Assembly (NCBI GenBank): GCA_015680685.1
Contig: MNCI01023302.1
Location: forward strand, 587,989-651,988
Direction: 5' to 3'
Origin: Gnetum montanum
Lineage: Eukaryota; Streptophyta; Gnetopsida; Gnetales; Gnetaceae
Length of the DNA: 64,000 bases
Of this stretch, positions 10,442 to 22,329 are shown piece after piece; the stretch's first letter is position 1; each line of letters begins with the position of its first letter. The position numbers and the translations under genes were made by a program. The notes beneath the pieces are model-generated. The model was not told the DNA's origin. It saw only the letters and a list, made by a program, of their open reading frames with translations, and did no database searches.

Positions 10442-12363
10442 TGAAACACCACCAATTTTGGGCTTCTTCGTCTTTGATAGAAAATTTTCCTAAGTGTCAA
10501 AACTTGATAATTTTTTTCTAAGTGTGGTGTTACACTCTCTAGCATAGCCAGTGTAGCACACATTAAGGCATATTTTGCAAGATTTCTCTAAGTGTCAGCA
10601 ATAGTCCCATGAAAATTTTTCTAAGTGTCCTACTATGCTCTCAATCTACCTGCTATGCTCCCTAGTGTAGCTAATGTAGCACACACTTCCCTAGCTAGTT
10701 TGCCCAAGTGTCAAGCTAGAAGTGATCAAGGATTGCTTAGGATGGATGAAATAGTTTGGCAAATTTTCTATCTCATGGGCTATCATGCTTGCTATGCTCA
10801 ATAGCATAGCTAGCATAGCACATGTCCTAATGGCTAGTTCTCCCAAGTACCAAGCTAGAGGTTGTTAAAATTGCTCAAGATGGAAAAAATAGTTCGACAA
10901 ATTTTCTATCTTTTGGGTTGCTATGCTCCATAGTGTAGCCAACATGGCACAGGTTCCAATGTCTAATTTTTCCTAAGCATTTACATGGATCTATCAAGCT
11001 AGCTTGACATGGAAGACACATTTGGCATATTTTCTAACTTCTAAGGCTACTTGTCCTACTATGCCCTAGAGCATACCCAGCGTACCATGAAGGAAGACTA
11101 CAGATTTCATCAAAATTTGGCTAAGTGTCCTTGCTTTGCTTCCCAGCATAACTAGCATAACCAATGTGAAAAATCAAAATTTTACAAATTTTCACTAAGT
11201 TTTGTGTTATGCTCTAGAACCTAGCTAGCTGGACACTAGAGAAAAGCCTTTGACAACCTCCGAAAGCCTCTAGAACTTAGCATTGGCCTTTATCTCAACT
11301 CTGATGTTCCTTTGGCAACCAAGATCATCAATTTTCATCTCTTTTGCAACTTCCATTAGTCCCCAAAATTATTCCTACACTTGAGCCTACTCAAAAGAGG
11401 GGAAGATGTAGTCCAAAAGTGTAGCCTTCAAGTTGTACTATTTTACACTGTTTGCAAGTACATTGTAGTCTCTCAAACTATGGCACATGTAATCCAGGTA
11501 GTGTAGTCATAGTTTAGCTATCTCTAGGGACCCATTTCTATTCTTTAGAGCATAACACTTTGCTACTCTTATGAGAGCATAAAATGTTAGCGTAATCCCA
11601 TCTACACTCATGCCACATGGCATCCATGCCACATGGTGCCCAATCTATGTTTCACGCTAAACATAGCCTTATAAATACCCCAACATTCAGCACTCTAGGG
11701 GTTGGCAAATCAAAAGAGCACCAGACATTTTAGTTGTCTGAGCATCCCTAACATTCCTACACTTGAGCATCTAAGCTTCACACCTTGGCGCCTCCCAAAA
11801 TGCAGTCCACCATTACATTGCACTCACAAAAAACAGTAATAGTGAACCCAACAGGTTTAGTCTCCATTGTAGCCATTAGCTCCACATCCTAGGCATCCCA
11901 AAGACTATGACTGCACTACTACAATGCCACTATGCCTACCTGACATTATGTACCATTCTCACCTCTTATCTAGCAAAAGTTACACTCCCCATTCTTGGGG
12001 TGATGCATTTCTTTATTCTTAAGATTTTTTCCATTTCTTTTCCGAGAATTTTTCTTTGGTATTAAGCATAACTCTCACATTTTTCTACTGTTTAATACAC
12101 ATTTGTATGTTCACATCATTGTTTTTAGGCCAAGACACCCTGCTACATTCTAGCTTAGCTAGTCATAGTGTCTGTGCATAGTGCAGTATAAACCCTTCTT
12201 ACATACAACTATCTTAATACCATGTAAGTCCCTGTCTAATCGACCAGATCATTCATGGCACCTTATTTTCATTTTCCAACATGGTCCTCACATGGATTCA
12301 GGGTTAGGTTGTATACCTGCCAACCTCTTAGTGTTCCAGCCACTAACATTTTTTGATGTTATA
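10442..12363 (+). mobile_element. Element D, 5' LTR
   Basis: 1922 bases. Starts TGAAACACCACCAATTTTGG and ends TTTTGATGTTATA; the right copy ends TGAATGTCACA, so the left end has probably lost C to T. A TATAAATA box is at 11670-11677. The U3 (10460-11250) is built of repeated modules, each with CTAAGTGTC followed by TATGCTC and its inverse GAGCATAG or AGCATAGC, for example TGCTATGCTC...AGCATAGC near 10790-10815. Confidence 0.88.
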
Positions 12364-12400
12364 GTTTTTGGCTCTAGAGGGAGGGCCTCCCATTCCTTCT
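12364..12400 (+). other. Element D primer binding site
   Basis: TTTGGCTCTAGAGGGAGGG at 12367-12385 follows the LTR after three bases. The TTTGGC... start and purine-rich tail resemble Tat-lineage primer sites; the exact primer tRNA cannot be fixed by eye. Confidence 0.5.
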
Positions 12401-12834
12401 GTGTTCAAGGATAGTCCCACGTGCTTTCTACACCTCCGTTACTAGTGGTAAGCTAACATAGATGTAGCATTCCTATAGATCAATCATGGTAGTAGCTAAA
12501 TCATAGGCCAATTGAAGAGTTATCTACATTTCGATTGGTGTAGATTGGTCCCAGTTGTTAGTTCCCATAGAACCCTATAGGACAAAAAGTTCAACTGTGT
12601 ACATCGTGTAAAACTCTGAGTGCTCTAGAGAGCATAAAAACCCTTTAGAGTGTAACAATCCCTCAGAGTGTAATGCCAAAGCTAGTCACTTTTTAACAAA
12701 ATTTCTAGAGTTGGTCATTTTTTGGCCTGCTTTCATAGTTTGCATGCTTAGCCATTTTTTCAATGTTTTTTTCACTTGAACATTTTCTATCAGCACCTTC
12801 TTTTCTTACGTTTTTCGACACAAGAACATGAATC

Positions 12835-14610
12835 CCATGAAAACTTCAACCTCTACCCTGAGCATGGAGGTAGCTCATCTCATTCAACAAGTGTTAGACA
12901 TTGAGCAACCGCTCAATTCTATATGACCACAATGGTAGTCACTCAAACTGCATAACCAATCAGCTGAATACAAGGCATTGGACAATGAAAGATACAACTT
13001 CCTTTATACAAAGCTTCAAGTGGGCCTATCCCTACACCACCAAGAAATAGAAGCAAAGTGTAACTTTGGAATCATTCACTGGAATGGAAAGGAATTCCTT
13101 CACACTTCTGACATGTTCATCCCGCTTACTGACACCTTTAGGTGGCTACTAGACCAACTCATTAGGGTAAGTGCGCCGAATGAGTAAGATGCAACATCAA
13201 ACTATGACGAGTCCATGCAAGATGGGCAAGAGGATTTTTAGTCCTATTCAGATAGTGGTGTCCCATTTTACACCTTTTTCCAATAGCCCACCTCCACTTT
13301 CATGCTACACCAATCATAATCATCTACCGTCTTTGAGGCAGCGACATCACTTCCACCACCCAAATCCATGCCTGTGGTAGCTAGCCACCAAGTACTACAT
13401 GCACAACAAGGTGCAAGACCTTCTACCACTTTTCCCATTGTCATCTCCTCTTAGTCTTCACAGCCTTCCCTACCAAAATTTGTGATGCCGACTTAGCCAT
13501 ATGTGCACGCGATGACCATATCTCAGCCAAAAACAAGTCAGGTGTCTTTCATCCTAGCTATCTCAGTAGCACCTCCAACAACCACCCAAGCCACAATCGT
13601 GTGGCGTGCCATGACCTCTATGCCTATGGCACAGCTATCACACATGCCATAATACATGCAATAGCAAACTCAACAAGCATCCCATGTTGTATCATAGCCC
13701 ACAACAGGGTTGTGGTCTACTTTGACAACACCATAAGCAGTGTAGCCAGTGCAACCCGCTACATCATCCCTCAGTTTGGACCAAATGTTCCAATCCATTC
13801 AAACTTTCATGAAGGAGGTCAAGTAAAGTGTCCAACTCAAAAATGGTCCATGTGATATATTTCTATCAAGATGACCCCATTAGTCTTATAGTCCCATCAC
13901 TAACTCTGCCTCCTAGGATCCAACTTCCCCAATTCACAAAATACAACGGTGAGGGGGATCCCAACACCCACCTTGTAAATTTTTGTTTTGAATGCCTACT
14001 TCTGCAAGCATGGCCACATGCAATCATCCATGTCTTTTCCATATCCTTGACTAGTAAAGCTCTTGATTTGTACCATGCACACCCTAGAGCTTCCATATCA
14101 ACTTTGGAGGAGCTGCTCGACCAATTTGTAACTCACTTCAAGTATAACTTGAATCCCAAGGCTATACTAGACCAATTAATGAACATCAAGGAAGGAGTGC
14201 TATAGCCAATACAAAAATCCATTCAATGTTGGAGTGCTTCTCTCAATGAAATTCATGAGCCAATAGCAGAAACTCACCTTCTGGCTATCTTTAAGGGTGC
14301 AGTAAATGACTTTATCAAGTTGAAACTGTACTACTTAGCCCCACTCTCTCTTAGCCAAGATTTTTCTCAAACAAAGAGCATACAAGATACATCAAAAGCC
14401 AATAAGAACTCGACCTATGTGGCCTATAAAAATGTGCATACAAAAAAGGACAAGGAAAATGGGAAGACAATAGCAACCATTGCAACTGTGGCCAATGAAG
14501 CCAAACCCAACAACACTAAGCCCATGGCCAAGGCACCTAAAGCCCTAGCCAACAACAACAAGGCATCAGGTTCTAGCACTGTGGGAACCAACTAGCCCAC
14601 ACCATTTGTG
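12835..14610 (+). pseudogene. Element D, gag
   Basis: Frames at 12978-13187, 13828-14205 and 14320-14595 together form a decayed gag. The capsid core is clear at 13915-14300: LPQFTKYNGEGDPNTHL near 13923 matches the Tat-type pattern P-x-F-x-x-Y-x-G-x-x-D-P-x-x-H. It is followed by FSISLTSKALDLYHA near 14035 and a LDQF-THFKYN block near 14115. The C-terminal part (14320-14595) is rich in Lys, Ala, Asn and Thr. The fragment upstream of 13828 probably belongs to the long N-terminal domain usual in this lineage. Non-functional. Confidence 0.72.
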
Positions 14611-15547
14611 GTTGCAAGGAAAGCTCTCCAAATGCCAAACCTTGAGCACAAGGATTACTTGAAGTATACCCACTTGCCCATCAAGCTATCTAAGCTCTTG
14701 GATTAGTTGCTTAGTGTTTGGCACATCCAACACAAACAAATGTCCAAGGATACATGAAAATGCCATGAGAGGTATTGCCAGGTCCTTATAAACCCCTCTA
14801 TAACTATGCCAAATGAGCACCTAGTCCCTAAAAACTTTAGATTGGATTGATTCTACAACTATCATCAGTTGCATGGTCATGACATTGAATACTACTTGGC
14901 ATTGAAAGATGACATTCAATACATGATTATTCAAGGAAAATTAGTCCTTAATGAGGGCAATCCTGTATGATCATAAAATCAATCAATGAAGGTCTACAAG
15001 GACCCTCTCAATGCTAGTGGTGTAGGTTACATCATCAATGCTATTAGCATTGATGACAATGCAGAATCGACACATGAATCATTTGTAGTTTGTGTGCCCT
15101 CTAATGACACTAGGGCCTCAACGTTGACTAGTCCATAGTTCCCTTTTGTCATCAAAGAACCACCTCAAGCACCTATGACACCCTTTGTGATTAGGGCCCC
15201 GCAACATGTTGCATCAGTGACAACCTAGACATATTTTGTCATTAGGATGCCAAGACGTGCATACCCCTCCACCTGCCTGAGGTTTGGTGGTGGGAACTAC
15301 ATCACATCCCACTTGCCCAAAGTCATACCCTAAGAGACATGATGAGCATCTCACTAAAAAAATGATTAGAAAACACATGGAGCTAGGTCCTCCTAAGCCC
15401 ATCCCCTTTTCAGCTATCCCCATGACCTCATCATCTCAAACTACCAACGTAAGCACAAATAGCTAACAAAAAAGTGCTGAGGCGCAAAAGCCCACTACAT
15501 AACCAAAGGCTAAATCACCTCCCTGGTAAATTCATCTCTTAGGATGT
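14610..15547 (+). pseudogene. Element D, gag C-terminus and linker to protease
   Basis: Near 14660 the words YTHLPIKLSKLL match the Tat gag tail pattern (T-x-L-x-x-P-L-x-x-L-L). Around 14850-14955 a degenerate nucleocapsid motif, YNYHQLHGHD, keeps the two histidines but has tyrosines where cysteines are usual. Downstream the sequence is a low-complexity, proline-rich linker. Confidence 0.5.
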
Positions 15548-16200
15548 ATGAAGGAGGTAAAGGCCACCAAAATAATAGATGATGAAAAATACTTCTTGGA
15601 CACACTAGAACAAGTTAAACAAGCCCTTAAACAAAAGAACACAATGTTGAGCCTGTACAACATGATAATGATCTCTTCTACTCATCACAAGGCATTGGTT
15701 CACATGCTGACATCTATTCCTATTAAGAAAGATTTTCTAGTAGATGAAAAGGCCATTCACGCTATAATGCTTCCCCCCACAACCCAAGAGTCAAGGTCAA
15801 CACCCTTAACATTTCATGATGAGGCAGTCAAGGTTGACCCTGAAAAGGAACAAGTGACTAGTGTGCCCATGTTTATAATAATTCATGTAGGCCAATATAA
15901 AATTCACAGGGTGCATGTTAATGATGATGTGGCAACCAATGTCATCCCATTCCTTGTCATTGATAACCTTGGCCTAGTTGACTAGATCAAGCCAACAACA
16001 ACAACATGCTTGAAATATTTCAACAGAGCACATGTTTTTGGAAAAGGAATAGTCACGATAGCTTTCGTGGAAAGGGAGCAATTCCCCACTAATGCTAAAT
16101 TCATTGTAGTTGAAGAAATGTTAAGAGATCCATTTTCCCTATGAGGGTGGAGAGGTGGTGAACTATGGTGACATTGTAGCCCCCCGCCCCCCAACCATCA
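15548..16200 (+). pseudogene. Element D, protease region
   Basis: A 145-residue open stretch (15548-15985) ends in VHVNDDVATNVIPFLV. That resembles the aspartic protease block of Tat elements (I-D-x-G-S-A-x-N-V-L-P) with the D-x-G catalytic core replaced, so it is inactive. A preceding VPMFIIIHVG block is the usual strand before it. The frame is broken after 15985 but homology-like words continue to about 16130 (KFIVVEEML). Confidence 0.55.
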
Positions 16201-16955
16201 ATAATGTAGATTCAAAATAAGGGTCAAAGGTAGAGTTCTTTGAAGACATACCACCTATTTAGGGTGAAAAACAATGTTGTTAGGCTAATTTTAAATAGCC
16301 AAGTGAAGCGAGTGACCTCCCTAAGGGAGCTCTCTAGGCAGAATTTCCCTTCTATGCAACAGAAAATGGTCTAAGAGAATACCATCTTATGCCTCCTAGG
16401 CCTTACATGCCTCCTAATCTGCATCAGGTTAGAAAACACCTACATGACTAAGGCATGTCCTTAGTTCACCTGCATATTTCACTTACCCTTTGTTCTTTGC
16501 CTATACAATTATGATTGCATTATTTTTTACATACTACATTCATGATATCATTTATTTAGTTCATGTTGTTTAATTTAGTTTTCTTCATTCTTAAAATAAT
16601 AAAAAAATATTAAAAAATGACCCATAAAGGCCTTAAACTATGGCATGGCTTGTTAAGGCATAAAACTAGCAAAGTGCCTCCTTTCCTATGTGATGGCCTA
16701 AAATGGCCTTAAATTGGCATGGGGTCCATAAGGGGCCTAATTGCATCAATCAAATTGCAAGTTAAAATTACAATAATATTACATAAAATACAACAAAATT
16801 ACAAGCAAATAATCATCAAATTTCCATTAAATTATCAATAATTTATATAGTTTAAATTACATCCAAAACATAAAATCTCCAAAAGTACAAAATTGCCTAA
16901 TAGCAAGGCTACATTTGAGGTATCTTAGCCTACAATGTCAATTAGGGTTAAGGTT
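16200..16955. other. Element D, AT-rich stretch between protease and the antisense gene
   Basis: No gene is visible. It includes TTAAACTATGGCATGG and related words (16625-16740), which also occur near 21980 and as a tandem array at 25670-25975. The remainder is A/T-rich and would be downstream of the antisense gene's last exon. Confidence 0.45.
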
Positions 16956-17916
16956 CTTCCTCTTCCTCTTTGTCTACTACTCCTCTAGGTCCTACACCAT
17001 TACCTGGAACTTACATTATATGAAAATTAAATAATAAATTAGCTAACAAATAAAGTGACATGAAAAATTATAATAAAGTAAATAAAAATAATGCAAACTA
17101 GACCAACCTAAGAAGGACCTGCATCCATGTCTGGGGGCATCCTATCGTGGCCTGCCTCCAGGCATCGGAGGATTTCATCCTTCGATAATCATGGCCAGTC
17201 CTCCTTGCCAAGGTCAATATTCATGAGGGTTTTACCTTTCTCTATAGCTATCCATGAGGGTGGCCTTGGCAAAAACCTTGTAGAATTAACCTCTCCAGAA
17301 GGTATAGTAATTTGTCTCTCCAGGGTTCCACTCACCACTACGTTGCTTGTGAATAGTTCATAAGCCTATGTTGTGTCAATTGTGCCAAGAAATATCTCTC
17401 AACAATGATGCTCCATAGACTCATCTCTGTACTTTTTATGATATGCCTCACATTCTTGCTTGTAGTGTGCTTGTGATTCTTTTGAGTCTAGTCCCATTGG
17501 TACATTTTCACACTGTAATCTTTCCAATCTTGATTCTTTCTCACTAGTAGGTTCATTTGCAGCCATTGCTCAATCACCTCATAGGTAGCTTCATGCTTAT
17601 GAGTAGCTAACTAATACCTAGCATAATTAATTTTAGCTATGCACCAACTACTATCTGGTTTGTCACGTGTTTCCAGGAAGTTATAGCGGGACTGCAAGTC
17701 CTCCAATTTTGCATCCTAGCTTGCTCCCTTTTCCTGAATCTCTTGCACCCATTTCCATAGGTGCTCATTAACATGCCTACACTCCCACAATGCTCTCATA
17801 GAGTAAAACACACATTTTCTTGCCTTTTCATACACATGGAAAGGTACTTTCTCCACCTCAGGGGAAAACTCAAGCATGGCATCAACTTGGACTACCCTGT
17901 TTAGGGTCCACTTAAG

Positions 17917-18011
17917 CTATGAACTTGTCATTACATAATAGGCAAGATAACATTTGCCACAAACCAAGCAAGAAAATTAGTAAAAATAATAAATAATAAA
18001 AATAGATGTAC
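17917..18011 (-). other. Possible third intron in the antisense gene
   Basis: An AT-rich segment on the - strand with donor-like TTG|GTACAT and acceptor-like TTCATAG. Weaker than the two others because the flanking frames are poor. Confidence 0.3.
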
Positions 18012-18282
18012 CAATCTCAGGGTCTGTTTGTCATATACGATCTATCATGTTATCCACCATGCCTTGCATGAAGGCAAACTAATCCAGAGCCTCTATCCAT
18101 GGTTTCATACGAAAGGTGGATGTGGATGCTAGATTTTTAGCAGAAACATTGATGGCTACAACATAATATCCAAGGATGTAATAGTTAAAAAATAAAACAA
18201 AATAAAAGGGGGAGAATGACAACAATAAAAATAGTAATAATAAATAAATAATACAAAAGAAAATATGATAGTGCAAATCTCC

Positions 18283-18324
18283 NNNNNNNNNNNNNNNNNN
18301 NNNNNNNNNNNNNNNNNNNNNNNN
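18283..18324. other. Assembly gap, 42 N
   Basis: A run of 42 N, ending in a G tract (GGGGGG at 18325-18330). The true length is unknown. Protein translations across it are artefacts. Confidence 0.99.
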
Positions 18325-19470
18325 GGGGGGATCACCCATCTGCATGCCATCAAAGAAATTTTCAAACTCACCCTTTTCGAACTACAACCCTTCCTCCTCA
18401 ATTTGCATTAGCACTTTAGCAGCTTCTCATTCTTCTTCATCTACCATTTGTCCCTCAAGTTGAGGAACATCATCCTGTAGCTTTTTACCACCATCCATGG
18501 GATGTGGTTTCTTAATCTTTATTTTGGATGATCTCACTATCTCAACAATGATTCATGCCCATCTCATAGCATTTCTATTATTGGTCAATGAGACCTCCCC
18601 AACACTATTATTGTGTGGTGGGATCATCCCACATTGCCTTTGGTTGTTACCGAAAACAACTTTCCAATTACCTCTAGAGGATCCTGTGACCGCATGGTGC
18701 TGAACAAGTAATGAATCCATGGCCTAGAGATTTGATTATGGTCTTGACCACCCATCACCCATTCTCATGAACCACCAAAAACTCCACAAACCTTTGTAGG
18801 CATGCTACAAAGAACACAAAGTGCACGTGCAATCATGCTTGGAGGTTGTCGCATAGCCTAAAAATTTTATCATGTAGGACATTGGCAAGATGAGAGTCCC
18901 AGTTGTATTGCATCCCCTCATTTATTACATCTCTCATCACCCAAGCTTGCTCAACCCTGAGAATATTTCCTTGGAAAAGTAGCTTTGGGAATGCATGAGC
19001 TTAGAAGACTAGGTAGAGGTGGTGGACCAAGGGTACCCTCACCTTCTTAACTAGTATTCTTTTGCAAACCTTGGAAGTGCCCAACCACTTTTCGTCATCC
19101 CCTTTGTGGTCTAGGTCTTTGTCAATCTTTTATATAACTAGTAGGCCCTCAGAGGGGATGTCGAAGAGGTCTACAAAGAATTCATCCATAATTTCAAAGT
19201 TCACCTACACATCACAGGCCTATGTGCTAAAGAGATCATCACTCTCAGTAAAGGAGTCAATCATGGCAATCATTTTAGCCATTGGAACACTTAGGCTAAT
19301 GGCCAAGAAAAGGTCTATGAGCCCAACCCATTGAAGATTCCTCATTATCTCCAATAGGGCCTCATAGCATAACCAACGTTATGAACTCTCAACCTCACCA
19401 TATTTAATTTTGAGAGTGGCCTTAGTGCGACCTGTGGAAACCACCGTGACTTCTCTTAACTTAACCATAG

Positions 19471-19550
19471 CTACAATAAGCAAAGGTAAAATTAGCAACA
19501 TGAGAAAAATAAAGTAGAAAGCACATAAAAATTAGTAACACAAAGCTCAC
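19471..19550 (-). other. Candidate intron in the antisense gene
   Basis: 80 bases on the - strand with donor CCAC|GTGAGC, a branch-like TTGCTAATTTTACC, a pyrimidine-rich run and acceptor TTATTGTAG|CTATGG. It is AT-rich next to coding-like flanks, which fits a plant intron well. Confidence 0.6.
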
Positions 19551-20354
19551 GTGGCATGAATAATATGCAAGATCACGGTAGTGGGGCTGAAACTTCCTCC
19601 ATGCTAAGTATTTCGGTTGCTCACTCAATGTCCAACCAGCCAAGAGCTCAACACCTCTCGTAAGACTTAGAATATCGATGAGGAAGTTCCACTAGGTCTG
19701 ACCTAATTTGCCCAATCATTGCTACATAAACATTCTCAAAAGATGAGAATTCTTGTAGGGTAGTGAGAGTCAAATTCAATGCCCACTCTTCATCATGGAG
19801 GCCATCTATGTCAATGGTAAACCTAGCAATGAACATGAGCGGCTAGCCTCTTAAGTCATAATCTAATAGGTAGTACAAGAAATCGTAAGAAGAATCATCC
19901 TCCAACACAATACATTGTCCTAAGTGTATTCTAGAAAATAGTGTGTATTCATCGAGCAATGAATAAAGTGTTATTTTTCTTATAACATTGAAATTTTAGC
20001 ATCTCCCATATCCTTGACAAAGTCCTAAGGTCCTTGTGGGCCTAGCCTAAACTTCCTGCTCTTTCGTTGCCAATAGGCTCATCAAATATGAACCTTGGGA
20101 TGCCTTGGTTTGCCCTAGGCAATAGTGTTTCCATTATGATGCCCGCTACTTCTACTGCCAAGTGTGACCATATCATCACACTAAAGTGGTAGAGCAAAAA
20201 TTCCAAGAATTCTCATGCTCCTAACTTGAACCATACTTCCTGGTGACCCACACATGTGTCTGGTGCAAGTACATTCAATACAAGCTTATTCATGTAGCAT
20301 AAGATGCCCACCAACTCCACTATGATGAGGATGGGTTTTAACAATACCCTGCAG

Positions 20355-20448
20355 CTATGGCAGTGACAAGAAGAGAATGTTAGCATTGGATAAAAAAATG
20401 AAAACATGCATAAAAAATTATATTTTATATATTAGCAAAAATCTTAAC
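20355..20448 (-). other. Candidate intron in the antisense gene, near its 5' end
   Basis: 94 bases on the - strand with donor GGAAA|GTTAAG, a TGCTAAC branch-point match, the pyrimidine run TTCTCTTCTTGTC and acceptor CCATAG. A second possible acceptor (TGCAG) is six bases downstream. Confidence 0.55.
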
Positions 20449-20562
20449 TTTCCCACCAAGCCCCATGGGAAAGGGATGTTGGCATACTCATCTAACGTGC
20501 CTACTCCCCAACAAGGCACAACACTAACATCTACATTGGATATTTACAAACATTATAACTTT

Positions 20563-20965
20563 GAAAGTATCAAAAATCCACTAACTTTTGGTTACGCTCC
20601 CCATAGAGTGTAACCTTCAAAACTACAAAATTTTTTCTAAGTGTCGATTACACTCCTTGTAAATTGTAACCCTCGTGACTATAAAAAATATTTCTAACTG
20701 TTAGTTATGCTCTCCATCAAGCGTAACTACAGAATTTTTCTAAGTGTTGGTTATGCTCCCCACTGAGCATAACAACTGCAAAATTTTTTTAAGTGTTGGT
20801 TATGCTCCCCGTCGAGCATAATAACTGCAAAATTTTTCTAAGTGTTGGTTACACTCCCTCTTTAGTGTAACAACTACAAAATTTTTCAACTATCATAAAA
20901 AAAAATTTAAAACTATAGGGTACGCTCACTGCAGAGCATAACTTGCTGACTATGTTTCTTGTAGA
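20563..20965 (+). repeat. Tandem array of short hairpin units, about 50-base period
   Basis: Units at about 20591, 20646, 20704, 20749, 20799, 20848 and 20918 contain GTTAYGCTCC or GTTACACTCC, a short loop, the inverse arm, then AAAATTTTTCTAAGTGTTG. Arms pair: GTTATGCTC/GAGCATAAC (20749-20772) and GTTACACT/AGTGTAAC (20848-20871). The array shares words with the U3 of the D LTRs in the same orientation. Confidence 0.75.
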
Positions 20966-22200
20966 GCATGATGCCAAAAAATTAAATTTTTTCTAACTTT
21001 TTGTTATGCTCTCAGGAATGTCCCTTGGCATGATAGCTGTGACCCTCACAGTCATCCTACCTAGACCATCATTCTCTGCATTCATCTTCAAGCAACCTCG
21101 GCCAAGCCCTATCCCATGTCATGCGTGGGATGCCCAAAAGGCCCTATTCTACATCATGTGTGGGAGACCAAAAAACACTTGTCCCATGTCATGTACAGGA
21201 TGCCAAAAAATTCTTGTCTTATTGCATGCATGATACACAAACCCTTACAACAAAAAATTAGAAACCCATAAAAAATGTACTATACGCACTCCCTCCCTTG
21301 GCCATGACTCATGGTGGTCATAGTGGTGATGGTAGTCCCTGTCCAAGGTATGTTGTCCTCAAAACTCCAAACTCCCAAGGAGAAGAAGAAAACAGAAACC
21401 ACGAAGGGAGAGCATAGCATCTTACCTTGCTGAGAATGTCTCCCTTCAGTCATCTATGCGTGCCCTAGGAAGCCATCTTAGTATGCATTCTTCTTCATCC
21501 ATGTTGGTGAGGCTGGGATGCTAACATTTGCTACAATGCATCATGGTTGATTATTACACTCTTACTTTTTCCTTTCTCTTTGTTATGCTCTAGCGTCCCC
21601 TATTTCATCGCTACACTCTATCTCCCTTCACTCTAGTTGTGCTATGCTTGGTGATTGTCTGTTTTAACTTTGAAAATTATAGGTTTACTATGGTAAAACT
21701 CCTATTTATACCATTTCGAGTTGAAGGACACATCACTCTCCTGGGGCTTGTCCCATGTCCCATGTCCCATGCATAACACAGGACTGTACCATGTCCTATG
21801 CATAACGCAAGATGAGCGTAGCACCTAGAGTTAGAAAATTTTTCAAACTTTTCCAACGTCCCCATACTTAGAAACTTTTTTTCATTTTTTTATTACCTAA
21901 TAAACACCCAGCTTAGCCCCGCATTTAAAACCTTTCAAGCCTTGCTTAAACCAATGTTTCCTACACAAACTATGGTCTGCTACAACCTTAAACTGGCAAT
22001 TTTATGGCCAATTGAGGCCCTAAAATTACTTTACATACTTTCTTATCTGATCTAAAAACTGCAAAATTAGGTGGATTTTCATAACATTTTCTTCCTTATT
22101 TTATGCATCTTTTCCTTATTAAGACAAGTGCCACTTGACATTTCTCTAGTTGTTTTGCAAGATTTTTGGTAGGATTGCAAAATGAATGCATACAAGCATT
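20966..22200. other. Element D, LTR-like stretch between hairpin array and reverse transcriptase
   Basis: No coding region. CCCATGTCATGYGTGGGATG-like words recur at 21115-21200, and TCCCATGTCCCATGC at 21740-21800. CTATTTATACC at about 21701-21711 could be a TATA box for the - strand (TATAAATAG), upstream of the antisense gene. Near 21985 there is one copy of the CTATGGTCTG...TTAAACTGGCA motif. It may be the promoter region of the antisense gene or a decayed D-type LTR. Confidence 0.4.
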
Positions 22201-22329
22201 TTCATTCACCCTTAGTTTTGATTAGACCTTACGGTGATTCCATGAGATGCATAAACACTAAGCTCCTATAATTTGAACCTGTGACTTATGACACAAACAT
22301 AGCATCCTTAGAGACATCTCTAGACTAGT

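Larger units (their letters stand above)
16955..20530 (-). pseudogene. Antisense multi-exon gene inside element D, transposon-associated type
   Basis: Long decayed coding stretches read on the - strand: 20345-19551, 19470-18350 and 17910-17110. They are separated by short AT-rich segments with splice signals. Residues include RFIFDEPIGNERAGSLG (about 20095-20045), VNFEIMDEFFVDLFDIP (about 19210-19160), HDKIFRLCDNLQ (about 18875-18840) and a charged, helix-rich tail around 17850-17600 (for example LWKWVQEIQEKG). The pattern around LFDIPSEG followed by a long helical region resembles plant transposon-associated proteins of unknown function. Antisense ORFs are known in some Tat elements (Grande type), usually after integrase; here it lies between protease and reverse transcriptase. 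It may also be a separate nested insertion. Multiple stops; 42 N interrupt it. Confidence 0.5.

Noticed and set aside
18079-18401. Open frames running through the N gap
   Set aside because: Unknown bases cannot support a frame; lengths there are artefacts.
20563-20965. CRISPR-like array because of the regular repeats
   Set aside because: Units are imperfect hairpins with repeated spacers, in a plant retrotransposon; no unique spacers or cas genes.
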